Below are positions 1 through 7,025 of a stretch of DNA of 8,234 bases, one piece after another. The position numbers and the translations under genes were made by a program. Origin of the DNA: Solimonas sp040754295 (GTDB lineage: Bacteria; Pseudomonadota; Gammaproteobacteria; Nevskiales; Nevskiaceae); the NCBI GenBank assembly GCA_040754295.1, contig JBFMCQ010000115.1:1-8234 (forward strand), read 5' to 3'. The notes beneath the pieces are model-generated. The model saw only the letters and a program-made list of their open reading frames with translations, made no database searches and was not told the DNA's origin. Numbering within the stretch: the stretch's first letter is position 1; the number at the start of each line of letters is the position of its first letter.

Positions 1-22
1 GCGCCGCGGCTCAACAGCCCGC

Positions 23-52
23 CTCGCCTCACTTCGTCCCGATGTGCTTGTC
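23..52. repeat. Imperfect 30-bp direct repeat of the 3' end of the S9 peptidase gene
   Basis: Positions 23-52 align without gaps to 190-219, the last codons of the S9 peptidase gene, with about 25 of 30 bases identical. The shared blocks are CTCGCCTC and CCCGATGTGCT on the plus strand. Read on the minus strand, the copy at 23-52 encodes DKHIGTK followed by a stop, against DEHIGANRGEN in the real gene. Similarity does not visibly extend beyond the 30 bases. It may be the last remnant of a duplicated S9 gene or of a related gene's C-terminus. A chance match in GC-rich DNA cannot be excluded. Confidence 0.4.
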
Positions 53-156
53 CGCCGGCACTCCCCTTTGATGATCAGGTCGGAAACCGGCTTGAGCGCC
101 GTGATCGTGGAGGCGGCCCAGCCCCCCCAACCGGATCGTCCGCGAGCAGATCGATC

Positions 157-170
157 GGACGTTACCGTCC
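157..170 (-). other. Small GUAA-loop hairpin just after the S9 peptidase stop
   Basis: On the minus strand, starting 13 bases past the stop codon, GGACG-GTAA-CGTCC forms a perfect 5-bp stem closed by a GNRA-type tetraloop. The bases 137-142 and 156-161 (CGTCCG/CGGACG) offer a competing 6-bp stem. No T-run follows, so it is not a canonical intrinsic terminator. It could protect the 3' end of the operon mRNA or precede Rho-dependent termination. I see no other feature, and no recognisable gene, in 1-183. Confidence 0.25.
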
Positions 171-183
171 ACCAGCACCCGAT

Positions 184-2148
184 TCAATTCTCGCCTCGGT
201 TTGCCCCGATGTGCTCGTCGAAAAAGGCGAGCAGCCGCTCGTACAGCTCCACGCGTGCTTCGACCCGGTAGAAGCCGTGCGCTTCGTCGGACTTCACGAG
301 CCACTCGTAGGGATGCTTGCGCTTGTTCAGGGCCTCGCGCAGCTGGGTGGCCTGGCTGTACGGTACGCGCTCATCGCGCTTGCCGTGCACGATGAATACC
401 GGGGCCTTGAGACGGTCGAGGTGCTGCAGCGGTGATTGCGCCTTCAGCGTCTCCGGATCGTCGCCGACGTACTGGCGCATGTAGTTGCGGCCGGCTTTCC
501 AGTCCTTCACGTCGGTGTCGCTCATCCAGCTCCTGAGGTCGTAGACGCCGACGTAGCCCACCGCACACTTGTAGAGGTCCGGCTCGCGCACAGCGCTCAT
601 GAGGGACGCGTAACCGCCGTAGCTGCCCCCGTAGATGCACATGCGCTCCGGATCGGCGATGCCCTGTTCGACGGTCCAGCGTGCGCCGTCAGTGATGTCG
701 TCGATCATCATCGTGCCCCACTTGCCACGCGCGGCTTCATGATGTGTGCTCCCATAGCCGCCGGAGCCGCGATAGTTGACCTGGAGCACGGCGTACCCGC
801 GGCTGGCGAGCATTTGCGGATCGGCCTCCCACTCCCACTCGTCACGCACGCCAAAAGGTCCACCGTGCGGGTGCACGATCAGCGGGAGCTTCTTTTCCTC
901 GACACCGCGCGGCAACGTCAGATAACCGTGTATTGTCGCGCCGTCACGCGAGCGGAACCGAATCGGCCGGCGCTCGGCCATCTGTTCCGGGTCGATCCAG
1001 CCGCGGGACGAGAACAAGTACTGCGCCTTGCCCGCCTTGGCATCGTAGAAATAGTAGTCGCCGGGATTGCGGTCGCTGAACGCTCTGACGATGTACTTCG
1101 AGCCATCCTCGGTGCGCGACGTGGGAACCACGGCCTGGCCGGGAAACGCGTTCTCCAGCTTACGCAGCGCAACCGCTTCCGGATGCTCGGGATTTAGCCA
1201 GTCGATGGCGATACGATCCGGTTGATAGATCGCCGCGAGCGGCACGCGCCCGTCGGTTGAGAAGATAGCGCCATCGAGATCGGCGACTTCGTTACACGAC
1301 AGGCGGCGAATCTCCGAGCCATTCGCGCCAAGCTCGGAAAGGCAGGCACGGTCGCTTCCGACACGGGCACTGAGAAACACCGGAGCGCCCTCTGCCGCGG
1401 TGCGCAGCGGCACCAGCTCGGCGCCCTTCCGCCCGCTGCCGATCTCTTGCCAGCCACCCTCGGCTCGGTAGCGGAACGTCCGCGTCGTCAGCGTTTCCTT
1501 GTCTTCGGCGAAGGCGAAACGTGGCCGACCGTCGTCATCGACGACAAAGCTAGAAAATCCCTCGATCGGCGCCTGCGTGACGGCCGAGGTGCGCGCGGTG
1601 CGGATATTGAGGCGGTAGAGCATGGTGATGGCGGTGTCCAGCCACACTTCGCGGCCGTGGACCGATGCGACCAGAATATGATCATCGTCGCGATCAAGCG
1701 CAGACACCACCTGCGCATATCCGCCCATGACTTCGTGTCCGAGACGCGTGATCTTGCCCGGCCCGTTATATCCGAACAGGTAGCTCATATCGGTGCCGTC
1801 GGCGTCGACCGCCATGATCTCGCCGGTCAGATAAGGCTGCTCCAGAGGTCCCGCACTGCTCGCAAGCGCAACGACGACACGGTCCTGGCTCGCCCACCAG
1901 ATGCGCGCGACATGGGTGTCTCGTCCACCTTTGATTGCCGCGGTGACTTTCATGTCCGCCAGGCGGATGACCGCGAGGTTCGTCTGCTCGCCATCGGGCA
2001 CGCTGGTCGCGACGTGCGTGCCATCTGGAGAAAGGATGATCTGATTGAACTCGGGCCACTTGGCAAAGTGCGCGAGCGGAATATCGGCGGCCGCCGCTGG
2101 TCCCGCGGCGAACGAGAGGCAGACGAGAACCACCTGCAGCATCTTCAT
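184..2148 (-). CDS. Exported S9-family (prolyl oligopeptidase-like) serine peptidase
   Basis: A 654-residue serine hydrolase predicted to act in the periplasm. The start at 2148 (MKMLQ) is chosen because a signal peptide follows directly (hydrophobic LQVVLVCLSFAAG, then AAAAD as cleavage site) and AGGG lies 8 bases upstream. Starting further upstream would bury the signal. Residues about 25-390 are the probable beta-propeller, with WxxSPDGTHVA-like blade motifs. About 400-650 is the alpha/beta hydrolase, with HPHGGPFG near 426, NYRGSGGYG near 458, nucleophile Ser509 in GGSYGGY, Asp592 in HGKRDERVP and His624 in DEAHGF. This is the full S9 triad and normal length. In this family the propeller restricts substrates to peptides, often cut near proline. 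It is the last gene of the operon, 4 bases after the oxygenase stop. Lasso-peptide isopeptidases also belong to this fold and also neighbour TonB receptors, so an isopeptide substrate is possible but unproven. Confidence 0.93.
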   Translation of the reverse strand: MKMLQVVLVCLSFAAGPAAAADIPLAHFAKWPEFNQIILSPDGTHVATSVPDGEQTNLAVIRLADMKVTAAIKGGRDTHVARIWWASQDRVVVALASSAGPLEQPYLTGEIMAVDADGTDMSYLFGYNGPGKITRLGHEVMGGYAQVVSALDRDDDHILVASVHGREVWLDTAITMLYRLNIRTARTSAVTQAPIEGFSSFVVDDDGRPRFAFAEDKETLTTRTFRYRAEGGWQEIGSGRKGAELVPLRTAAEGAPVFLSARVGSDRACLSELGANGSEIRRLSCNEVADLDGAIFSTDGRVPLAAIYQPDRIAIDWLNPEHPEAVALRKLENAFPGQAVVPTSRTEDGSKYIVRAFSDRNPGDYYFYDAKAGKAQYLFSSRGWIDPEQMAERRPIRFRSRDGATIHGYLTLPRGVEEKKLPLIVHPHGGPFGVRDEWEWEADPQMLASRGYAVLQVNYRGSGGYGSTHHEAARGKWGTMMIDDITDGARWTVEQGIADPERMCIYGGSYGGYASLMSAVREPDLYKCAVGYVGVYDLRSWMSDTDVKDWKAGRNYMRQYVGDDPETLKAQSPLQHLDRLKAPVFIVHGKRDERVPYSQATQLREALNKRKHPYEWLVKSDEAHGFYRVEARVELYERLLAFFDEHIGANRGEN

Positions 2149-2152
2149 CGCT

Positions 2153-2830
2153 TCAACCCTGCTTCTGTCGGAACCATGCGTTAAACGCCACCGTGATACG
2201 CTCGCCATCGCCCTGGAACGGCATGACCTGATGCATCACCCAGGACGGGAAGATCACCAGCTGCCCGGGCTTGAGCTGGTAGCTCAAGGGCCGGATGCCC
2301 CAGGGCGTCTTGAGCCGTGCGCAGGCGAGGTCAACGAAGGCGCTGGCGATGCCGTACGGGCTGGCGAAAACCAGCGTGCCGCTCTCCGGATGCCCGCTGC
2401 GGTCATCCCCGGCGTCGACGCAGTAGACGCCGGACCAGCTCGCCATCGGATGGTTGTGCTGGCCGAAGTAGCCGCCACGGCGGGTGATGTGGAACCAGGC
2501 GCTCGAGCGGACTTCCAGCCGGCTCATGTCCTGCGCACCATAACCGCTGAGGTCTGCGACGGTTTTGAACAAGGCCGACCAGCAGAACGCCCGCAGCTCG
2601 CCGATCGGAGCCTCCGTCCACTCGAAGAGATCGAAACGGCTCTCGAACAGACCCGGCCGGATGTTCATCGTCGGGTCGGCATTGCGGAAACGGTCGCCTT
2701 GCGCCTCTTTCCCGATGAACAGCCGTCGCAGGGCATCGTTGAGCGCAGCCGGCTGCGGATGCTCGGCCAGCGCGAAAGGCACGGCGAATCCCGCACTGAT
2801 GTCGATACGGGCGTTCCTGCTGGTCTGCAT
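2153..2830 (-). CDS. Putative 2OG-Fe(II) oxygenase (TIGR02466 / 2OG-FeII_Oxy_5 type)
   Basis: A 225-residue cytoplasmic protein without signal or membrane segment, the usual size for this small double-stranded beta-helix family. Characteristic features are GQHNHPMASWSGVYCV (residues 123-138, His125 and His127), then GQLVIFPSWVMHQVMPF (189-205, His200) and ERITVAFN (210-217, Arg211). By analogy the histidines bind iron and Arg211 binds the 2-oxoglutarate carboxylate. The expected activity is hydroxylation or another oxidation of an unknown substrate, using 2-oxoglutarate and oxygen. Where most relatives have HxD/E this protein has HNH, so the exact ligand set is uncertain. The start overlaps the sulfotransferase stop by one base (TGATG), with GAGG 7 bases upstream, which argues for translational coupling. 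Family assignment is from motif memory, and the substrate is unknown. Confidence 0.85.
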   Translation of the reverse strand: MQTSRNARIDISAGFAVPFALAEHPQPAALNDALRRLFIGKEAQGDRFRNADPTMNIRPGLFESRFDLFEWTEAPIGELRAFCWSALFKTVADLSGYGAQDMSRLEVRSSAWFHITRRGGYFGQHNHPMASWSGVYCVDAGDDRSGHPESGTLVFASPYGIASAFVDLACARLKTPWGIRPLSYQLKPGQLVIFPSWVMHQVMPFQGDGERITVAFNAWFRQKQG

Positions 2831-4638
2831 CAGACGACCTCGTCACCAAGCGTATCGATCAGCGGCCCCAGCCAGCGCTCGTAGCGCCGCCAGCGTCCAA
2901 CCGACTTGGAATACATTGGCTGACGCACCTGCCAGCGGCTGGGCGTGAGCACCGGGCGCTCGTGCTCGTGGAAGCGCAGACAGGCGTCATCCCACGGCAA
3001 GCCGACGGCGTCGATCAGTGCGCGGGCCTGCGCCTCGGGCTCGGCCACCAGATCTTCGTAGACGCACTCGTACATACGACCGGGAAGCACCGCCTGCCAG
3101 TGGCGCATCAAGCGCATGTACTGCCGGTAAAAGCGGCCGAGGTCGGCGAGGTCGGTGGCCCAGCGCTGCTCCAGCGCAAAGTTCTCAGAGTAGATCGAAA
3201 CGCAGACATCGCGCGGATCGCGCCGGCACCAGACGATACGCGCCCGCGGGAACATCAGCGCGATGAGCCCGACGTGGTAGAAATTCAGGGGCGCCTTGTC
3301 GACCCAGCGGACAGACGTCGACGGCGCGCGCCTCTCCACCGCCGCAAGATACGCCTCGGCAGCCGCCTTGAGCGTGGGCGCGCCCAGCGCCGACGCTGCC
3401 TCGGGCCAACGTTGGATCGATCCGATCTGCTGCGGCATCGTCCGTGCAATGCGCGAGATCTCCTTCAGCTCGCCGTGTCCCGCAGCACCCGGATGCGCCG
3501 CGATGATCTGCTCCACCAGCGAGGTTCCGCTGCGCGGCATGCCGAGCACGAAGACCGGCCGCTCGTCTGCGCTGCCCTGTCCGTCGAGTGCAGCGATCCG
3601 CTGGCGTGGAAATGCGCGCATCGTCCGCTCAATGCGCTCCACGAGCTGCTCGTGCTTGTAGGGCCCGATCTGCGCACGGCGGGCCGCGTTCGCCAACTGC
3701 CAGATCTCGAACGCTGCGTCCGGCTGGCCTTTGGCGTCCAGCGCCTTGCCCAGACCGAAACCGACGTTGGCTCGGTCCGGCGGCGGCCGGCGCGCGTCGG
3801 TGACGATCCCGCGCGCTCTTGCAAGCAAGTCGTCCTCGGCGGTGCCGCGGACGAGCGTCAGGAGGCCTTCCAGCGCGAGCGACCAGTCGGGCCGCAGTTC
3901 GAGCGCCCGGCGGAACTCCGCCTCCGCTCCCTCACGGTCACCGAGGTCCTCAAGCAGCTGCGCCTGCCCCATATGCATCTCGGGTGAATCCGGAACCGCT
4001 TCGCAGCCGCGTCGATACGTCTCCAGCGCAGCCTGCAGGCGACCGCGCGCGAACAGCACTTCGGCGAGGCCCTGATACGCTTCGGCGGAACGCGGTTCGA
4101 GGCCGACCACGCGATGCCAGATCGCCTCGGCGCCGTCTTCGTCGCCGCAGGCGGCGAGCATGCGCGCGTAGGCCATCAGCGTCGGAACACGGCCGGGCTT
4201 GAGCGCCAGCGAGCGCTCGAATGCGGCGCGGGCGGGCTCCAGCCGGCGCAAATCGCCGAGCAGCTTGCCGAAGTTGTGCCAGGCGTCGGCGTCGTTCGGA
4301 CGCAGTTCCAAAACCCGCTCCCACTCCGGAACGGCCGCTGCAAGTTGGCGGGACATCATCAGTACGAGAGCGAGATCCGCGCGCGCCTCGCCGTGATTCG
4401 GATCGATCGTGGTCGCCTGTCGCAGGAACTCGACCGCTGATGCGGCCTGCCCGGCACGCCAGCTGACTGCCCCCAGGCCGCGGTAGGCGTCAACGGCGCA
4501 GTGCGGCTCGCTGCACAGCGCCGTGAACTCCCTGCGCGCCGCGTCGAGTCGTCCGGCACGCAGCTCGTCGAATGCGCGCCGCAGACGCTGATCCTGCACT
4601 GCTTGTCCAGTCTCGCTCATCTCAACCTTGATCGTCAT
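2830..4638 (-). CDS. TPR-repeat sulfotransferase
   Basis: A 602-residue two-part protein. Residues about 16-253 form seven TPR repeats with an exact 34-residue period (starts near 16, 50, 84, 118, 152, 186, 220), plus a helical repeat-like stretch near 287-320. Residues about 360-600 are a Sulfotransfer_3-type domain: the 5'-phosphosulfate loop GMPRSGTS (366-373), GHGELKEI with candidate catalytic Glu390, VDKAPLNF (446-453), and the 3'-phosphate motif CRRDPRDVCVS (471-481). It should transfer sulfate from PAPS to a hydroxyl or similar acceptor in the cytoplasm. The TPR solenoid probably holds a protein or peptide partner. The start at 4638 gives a 4-nt ATGA overlap with the methyltransferase stop. 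A second ATG at 4620 has AAGG 5 bases upstream and may be the true start, losing six residues. The acceptor is unknown. Tyrosine-peptide sulfation is one option, by analogy with RaxST and animal TPSTs. Confidence 0.92.
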   Translation of the reverse strand: MTIKVEMSETGQAVQDQRLRRAFDELRAGRLDAARREFTALCSEPHCAVDAYRGLGAVSWRAGQAASAVEFLRQATTIDPNHGEARADLALVLMMSRQLAAAVPEWERVLELRPNDADAWHNFGKLLGDLRRLEPARAAFERSLALKPGRVPTLMAYARMLAACGDEDGAEAIWHRVVGLEPRSAEAYQGLAEVLFARGRLQAALETYRRGCEAVPDSPEMHMGQAQLLEDLGDREGAEAEFRRALELRPDWSLALEGLLTLVRGTAEDDLLARARGIVTDARRPPPDRANVGFGLGKALDAKGQPDAAFEIWQLANAARRAQIGPYKHEQLVERIERTMRAFPRQRIAALDGQGSADERPVFVLGMPRSGTSLVEQIIAAHPGAAGHGELKEISRIARTMPQQIGSIQRWPEAASALGAPTLKAAAEAYLAAVERRAPSTSVRWVDKAPLNFYHVGLIALMFPRARIVWCRRDPRDVCVSIYSENFALEQRWATDLADLGRFYRQYMRLMRHWQAVLPGRMYECVYEDLVAEPEAQARALIDAVGLPWDDACLRFHEHERPVLTPSRWQVRQPMYSKSVGRWRRYERWLGPLIDTLGDEVV

Positions 4639-5600
4639 GACCGACGCGCCCAGAGGCGCCAGCCGAATAAATAGCCGCTTTCCGAAAGCTCGCCAAGCTC
4701 TACGTCGGAGAATCGAGACTGGCGCAGACGCTGTGCCCAGTCGGCGGCCGCGCGCTCGTCAAGCGCGTGCTCCACGAGCTCGGCTACGCGCAACCGGTTG
4801 TCCTCGATCCTCCGCCGCAAGTCCGCAAGCAGCCGTGCGGCGGCCTCCACGTCTGCCGGTGCGCCGCCGAGAATGCGCATCACCGCCTCCGCGGTCTCGT
4901 GCAGGATGTCGCCGAAGCCCAGGCGCGCCGCCCGTTCCGCCAAGGCCGCGAACGTAGCATTGAACCGGGCACGCTCCGCTTCGGTCGCGGCGGCAGCGCG
5001 CTGTCCCGTCCGAACCGCAGCGAGCAGCGGCAGAATCCGCTGCGCCTGGTCCAAGGCACCGCCAGGCTGAAGCAGCCAGTCGCAGTGTGCATGCTCGGCT
5101 CGTGCCACCGTCCATGGCCGGGAGCCGCGGCGGTGCGCGATCACCGCGATCTGTACGCCTGGAGCCATCACCCGATCCAGCTCGCTCCAGACTTCCTGCG
5201 AAACGAAGTACTCCAGCGCGAACTGGCTGTACACGCGGGTGATCGCCGCGTCTGCGATCGGCATGGCCGCCGCGGATGTGTTCGGGTGCAACTCGATACG
5301 ACTGCGTAGATCTTCGCCCAGATCCTCGAGCCACTTCCGGTCGATTTGCGCAAGATCGACGGCGTGGACGCGCAGCGGAGCGGTACGCTGGGTACTGCCG
5401 AGAAGGCGGATCAGCGATCCGTTGCCGCAGCCGAGCTCAAGCACCGTGTCGGTGGCCTTGAGTCGATCGAATTGCTCGCGCCAGAATGCCCGCGTGGACT
5501 CGCCGTAGTGGTCGGTAAACGACCCCGGACAGGAGTGACGCACGCCGGTCGCCCAGTAGCGCCCCCATGCACGGGCTCGCTCCGCGTTATTCCTGTTCAT
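4635..5600 (-). CDS. Class I SAM-dependent methyltransferase
   Basis: A 321-residue cytoplasmic protein. Motif I is VLELGCGNGSL (residues 53-63), followed by an acidic strand end AVDLAQI (Asp82) and SQFALEYF (125-132) in the motif IV region. These show a Rossmann-type SAM methyltransferase of the Methyltransf_11/25 kind. The second half (about 165-321) is Ala/Arg-rich and helical and matches nothing I recognise. It may shape the substrate pocket. The start at 5600 (MNRNN) is chosen because the frame further upstream runs through the terminator and the receptor's 3' end as a shadow. Only a weak GAAG lies ahead of this ATG, unusual beside the good sites of its neighbours. It opens the four-gene block and overlaps the sulfotransferase start (ATGA). 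Acceptor atom and substrate cannot be read from the sequence. Confidence 0.85.
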   Translation of the reverse strand: MNRNNAERARAWGRYWATGVRHSCPGSFTDHYGESTRAFWREQFDRLKATDTVLELGCGNGSLIRLLGSTQRTAPLRVHAVDLAQIDRKWLEDLGEDLRSRIELHPNTSAAAMPIADAAITRVYSQFALEYFVSQEVWSELDRVMAPGVQIAVIAHRRGSRPWTVARAEHAHCDWLLQPGGALDQAQRILPLLAAVRTGQRAAAATEAERARFNATFAALAERAARLGFGDILHETAEAVMRILGGAPADVEAAARLLADLRRRIEDNRLRVAELVEHALDERAAADWAQRLRQSRFSDVELGELSESGYLFGWRLWARRS

Positions 5601-5609
5601 AGGCTTCGC

Positions 5610-5637
5610 AAAAAAGAGGGCCCCCGCAGGGGCCCTC
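5610..5637 (-). terminator. Intrinsic terminator between the receptor and the methyltransferase
   Basis: On the minus strand a perfect 9-bp stem, GAGGGCCCC (5637-5629) with GGGGCCCTC (5624-5616), closes a 4-base loop and is followed by six T (5615-5610). It starts 22 bases after the receptor stop. The T-tract ends only 9 bases before the methyltransferase ATG. Transcripts from the receptor promoter should mostly stop here, with some read-through into the operon. The stem's GGAGGG could also pair with or hide a ribosome-binding site. Confidence 0.9.
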
Positions 5638-5659
5638 CGGAACAAACACACCTTCGCGA

Positions 5660-6925
5660 TCAAAACCGCTGCGTGTAGCGAATGTACGGCTGCTGGCCGT
5701 ACTGGTCGTACAGGTAGAAGTTGTAGTCGCGGCCGTCGAACGCGGACTTCGGCGAAGGCTCCTTGCCAAAGATGTTGATCGCGCCAACGGTGATCTCGCC
5801 GTTCCAGGGCGTGTAGTAGGACAGCTGCAGATCGTGCGTGATGTACGTGCCGATATGGCCGGTCTGCACGACGTTGCCGTCCACCACTCCGACCGCCTGA
5901 GCCTGATCGCCGATCAGATTCGTGTTCCAGGTCGCGGCGATGTCCCAGACTTTCCACTGCGCCATCGCCGTTGCCCGGACCTCGGGAACAGCTGGATCAC
6001 CCGCCGTGTCGCGGCCGTCCACGATGAACTCGAGGATCTGCACGTAGCGCGTCATCGCGGTGATGTTGCCGAGGGAACCCAGGTTGAACCGGAAGTTGGC
6101 CTCGAAGTCCAGGCCATTGGTCTCGAGCTGGCCGGTGTTCGCAAAACCGAAGACCAGTCCGACAATACGCGCATTAGGGTCGTTGTTGTTGCCGCGGGTG
6201 ACGACGAAAGCCTCGGGCACCGGATCACCGACGCGCAACGCGTCGAGGATTTCTTCGGGTGAAAACACCGTGATCGCTTCGGTAATCTCGATGTTGTAGT
6301 AGTCCAGCGAGAAGTCGAACCAGGACGTTACGTCATACGCGAAACCAATGGAGTACTGCTCCGATTGTTCAGATGCGAGATCCGGGTTAGCGATCTGGGT
6401 TGCGTTGATCTGGATCGACTGAGTGCCGCCATTGGCGTTACGGCAGACGTTGGCTGACGGATCCCAGGTGAAGCCGAAGAACTCGCAGGTGGGCTGGTCG
6501 TTCGTGATCGGCTCGGCCGAGAAGGCCGGCTTCTGGCTGATGAAGTCGAGCGTCGGTGCACGGAAGCCCTCGCCCCATGAGGCGCGCAGGGTCAGCGGAT
6601 CGAGCGGCTGATAGCGCACACTGAGCTTGGGTGACGTATCGCTGCCATAGTCAGAATAGTCGTCCCGGCGGAACGCGGCCGTGACCTCGAGGTTGTCGAG
6701 GATCGGAAATAGCGCCTCGCCGAAGTATGCACGTACGCGCCGGTCGGCACCGGCCGAGTTGCCGGCGGAACCGCCGACGTTGCCGGCCTCGGACTGTGCG
6801 TCGTACAGATCCGAGAAGTCCTCCTCGCGATACTCCCAGCCGACCAGCAGCCTGGATTCGCCACCGGGCAGCGAGAACATCGGGAATTGCACGTCGGCGA
6901 AAGCCTCGCGCGTCACCCAGGTCGA
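5660..6925 (-). CDS. TonB-dependent receptor, C-terminal part (same gene as 7026-7643)
   Basis: 421 residues of outer-membrane beta-barrel, open at the 5' side into the N gap (first complete codons read STWVTREAF) and ending at a TGA at 5660. Family marks in order: GWEYREEDFSDLYD, SEAGNVGGSAGNSAG, AYFGEALFPI, DYSDYGSDTSPKLSVRY, LRASWGEGFRAPTLDFIS, ANPDLASEQSEQYSIGF, FSLDYYNIEI and the last strand YIRYTQRF, whose terminal Phe is the usual barrel-assembly signal. These match the large Oar/OmpA-independent TonB receptor group common in Xanthomonadales and Caulobacterales. One Cys pair about 15 residues apart (CEFFGFTWDPSANVC) lies in a probable extracellular loop and could form a disulfide. It imports an unknown ligand using TonB energy. 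The neighbouring tailoring enzymes and peptidase suggest a peptide-like ligand, which is inference. Confidence 0.93.
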   Translation of the reverse strand, partial: STWVTREAFADVQFPMFSLPGGESRLLVGWEYREEDFSDLYDAQSEAGNVGGSAGNSAGADRRVRAYFGEALFPILDNLEVTAAFRRDDYSDYGSDTSPKLSVRYQPLDPLTLRASWGEGFRAPTLDFISQKPAFSAEPITNDQPTCEFFGFTWDPSANVCRNANGGTQSIQINATQIANPDLASEQSEQYSIGFAYDVTSWFDFSLDYYNIEITEAITVFSPEEILDALRVGDPVPEAFVVTRGNNNDPNARIVGLVFGFANTGQLETNGLDFEANFRFNLGSLGNITAMTRYVQILEFIVDGRDTAGDPAVPEVRATAMAQWKVWDIAATWNTNLIGDQAQAVGVVDGNVVQTGHIGTYITHDLQLSYYTPWNGEITVGAINIFGKEPSPKSAFDGRDYNFYLYDQYGQQPYIRYTQRF

Positions 6926-7025
6926 NNNNNNNNNNNNNNNNNNNNNNNNNNNNNNNNNNNNNNNNNNNNNNNNNNNNNNNNNNNNNNNNNNNNNNNNNNN
7001 NNNNNNNNNNNNNNNNNNNNNNNNN
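6926..7025. other. Assembly gap (100 N) inside the receptor gene
   Basis: Exactly 100 N, the conventional placeholder for a gap of unknown size. The N-terminal part ends on a codon boundary at 7026 and the C-terminal part begins on one at 6925. The missing length must therefore be a multiple of three if the gene is intact, and 100 is not. Visible receptor sequence totals 627 residues. Receptors with these motifs are, from memory, about 900-1000 long, so roughly 0.8-1.1 kb may be absent. Confidence 0.97.

Noticed and set aside
29..304. Minus-strand 91-codon frame at the left end
   Set aside because: Most of it overlaps the peptidase gene in another frame, and the rest is Arg/His-rich with no family likeness. 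Only the short HIG repeat in it is notable.
436..1197. Long plus-strand open frame (253 codons) inside the S9 peptidase gene
   Set aside because: It is antisense to a gene with clear catalytic motifs, and its translation is His/Arg/Val-rich without any domain. GC-rich codon use keeps the opposite strand open.
1447..2184. Plus-strand open frame (245 codons) over the S9 propeller region
   Set aside because: Antisense shadow with no motifs or plausible start signal.
2149..2208. N-terminal extension of the S9 peptidase to 2208
   Set aside because: It would place 20 residues before the signal peptide and overlaps the oxygenase C-terminus. The inner ATG has its own binding site.
2045..2884. Plus-strand open frame (279 codons) across the oxygenase gene
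   Set aside because: It spans two minus-strand gene junctions and reads as low-complexity shadow sequence.
2962..3987. Plus-strand open frame (341 codons) opposite the sulfotransferase
   Set aside because: Antisense to a convincing TPR and PAPS-binding protein. The translation is Arg-rich and unlike any family.
5601..5957. N-terminal extension of the methyltransferase upstream of 5600
   Set aside because: The extension reads through the intrinsic terminator and overlaps the receptor's conserved last strands. Its residues are Arg/His-rich shadow.
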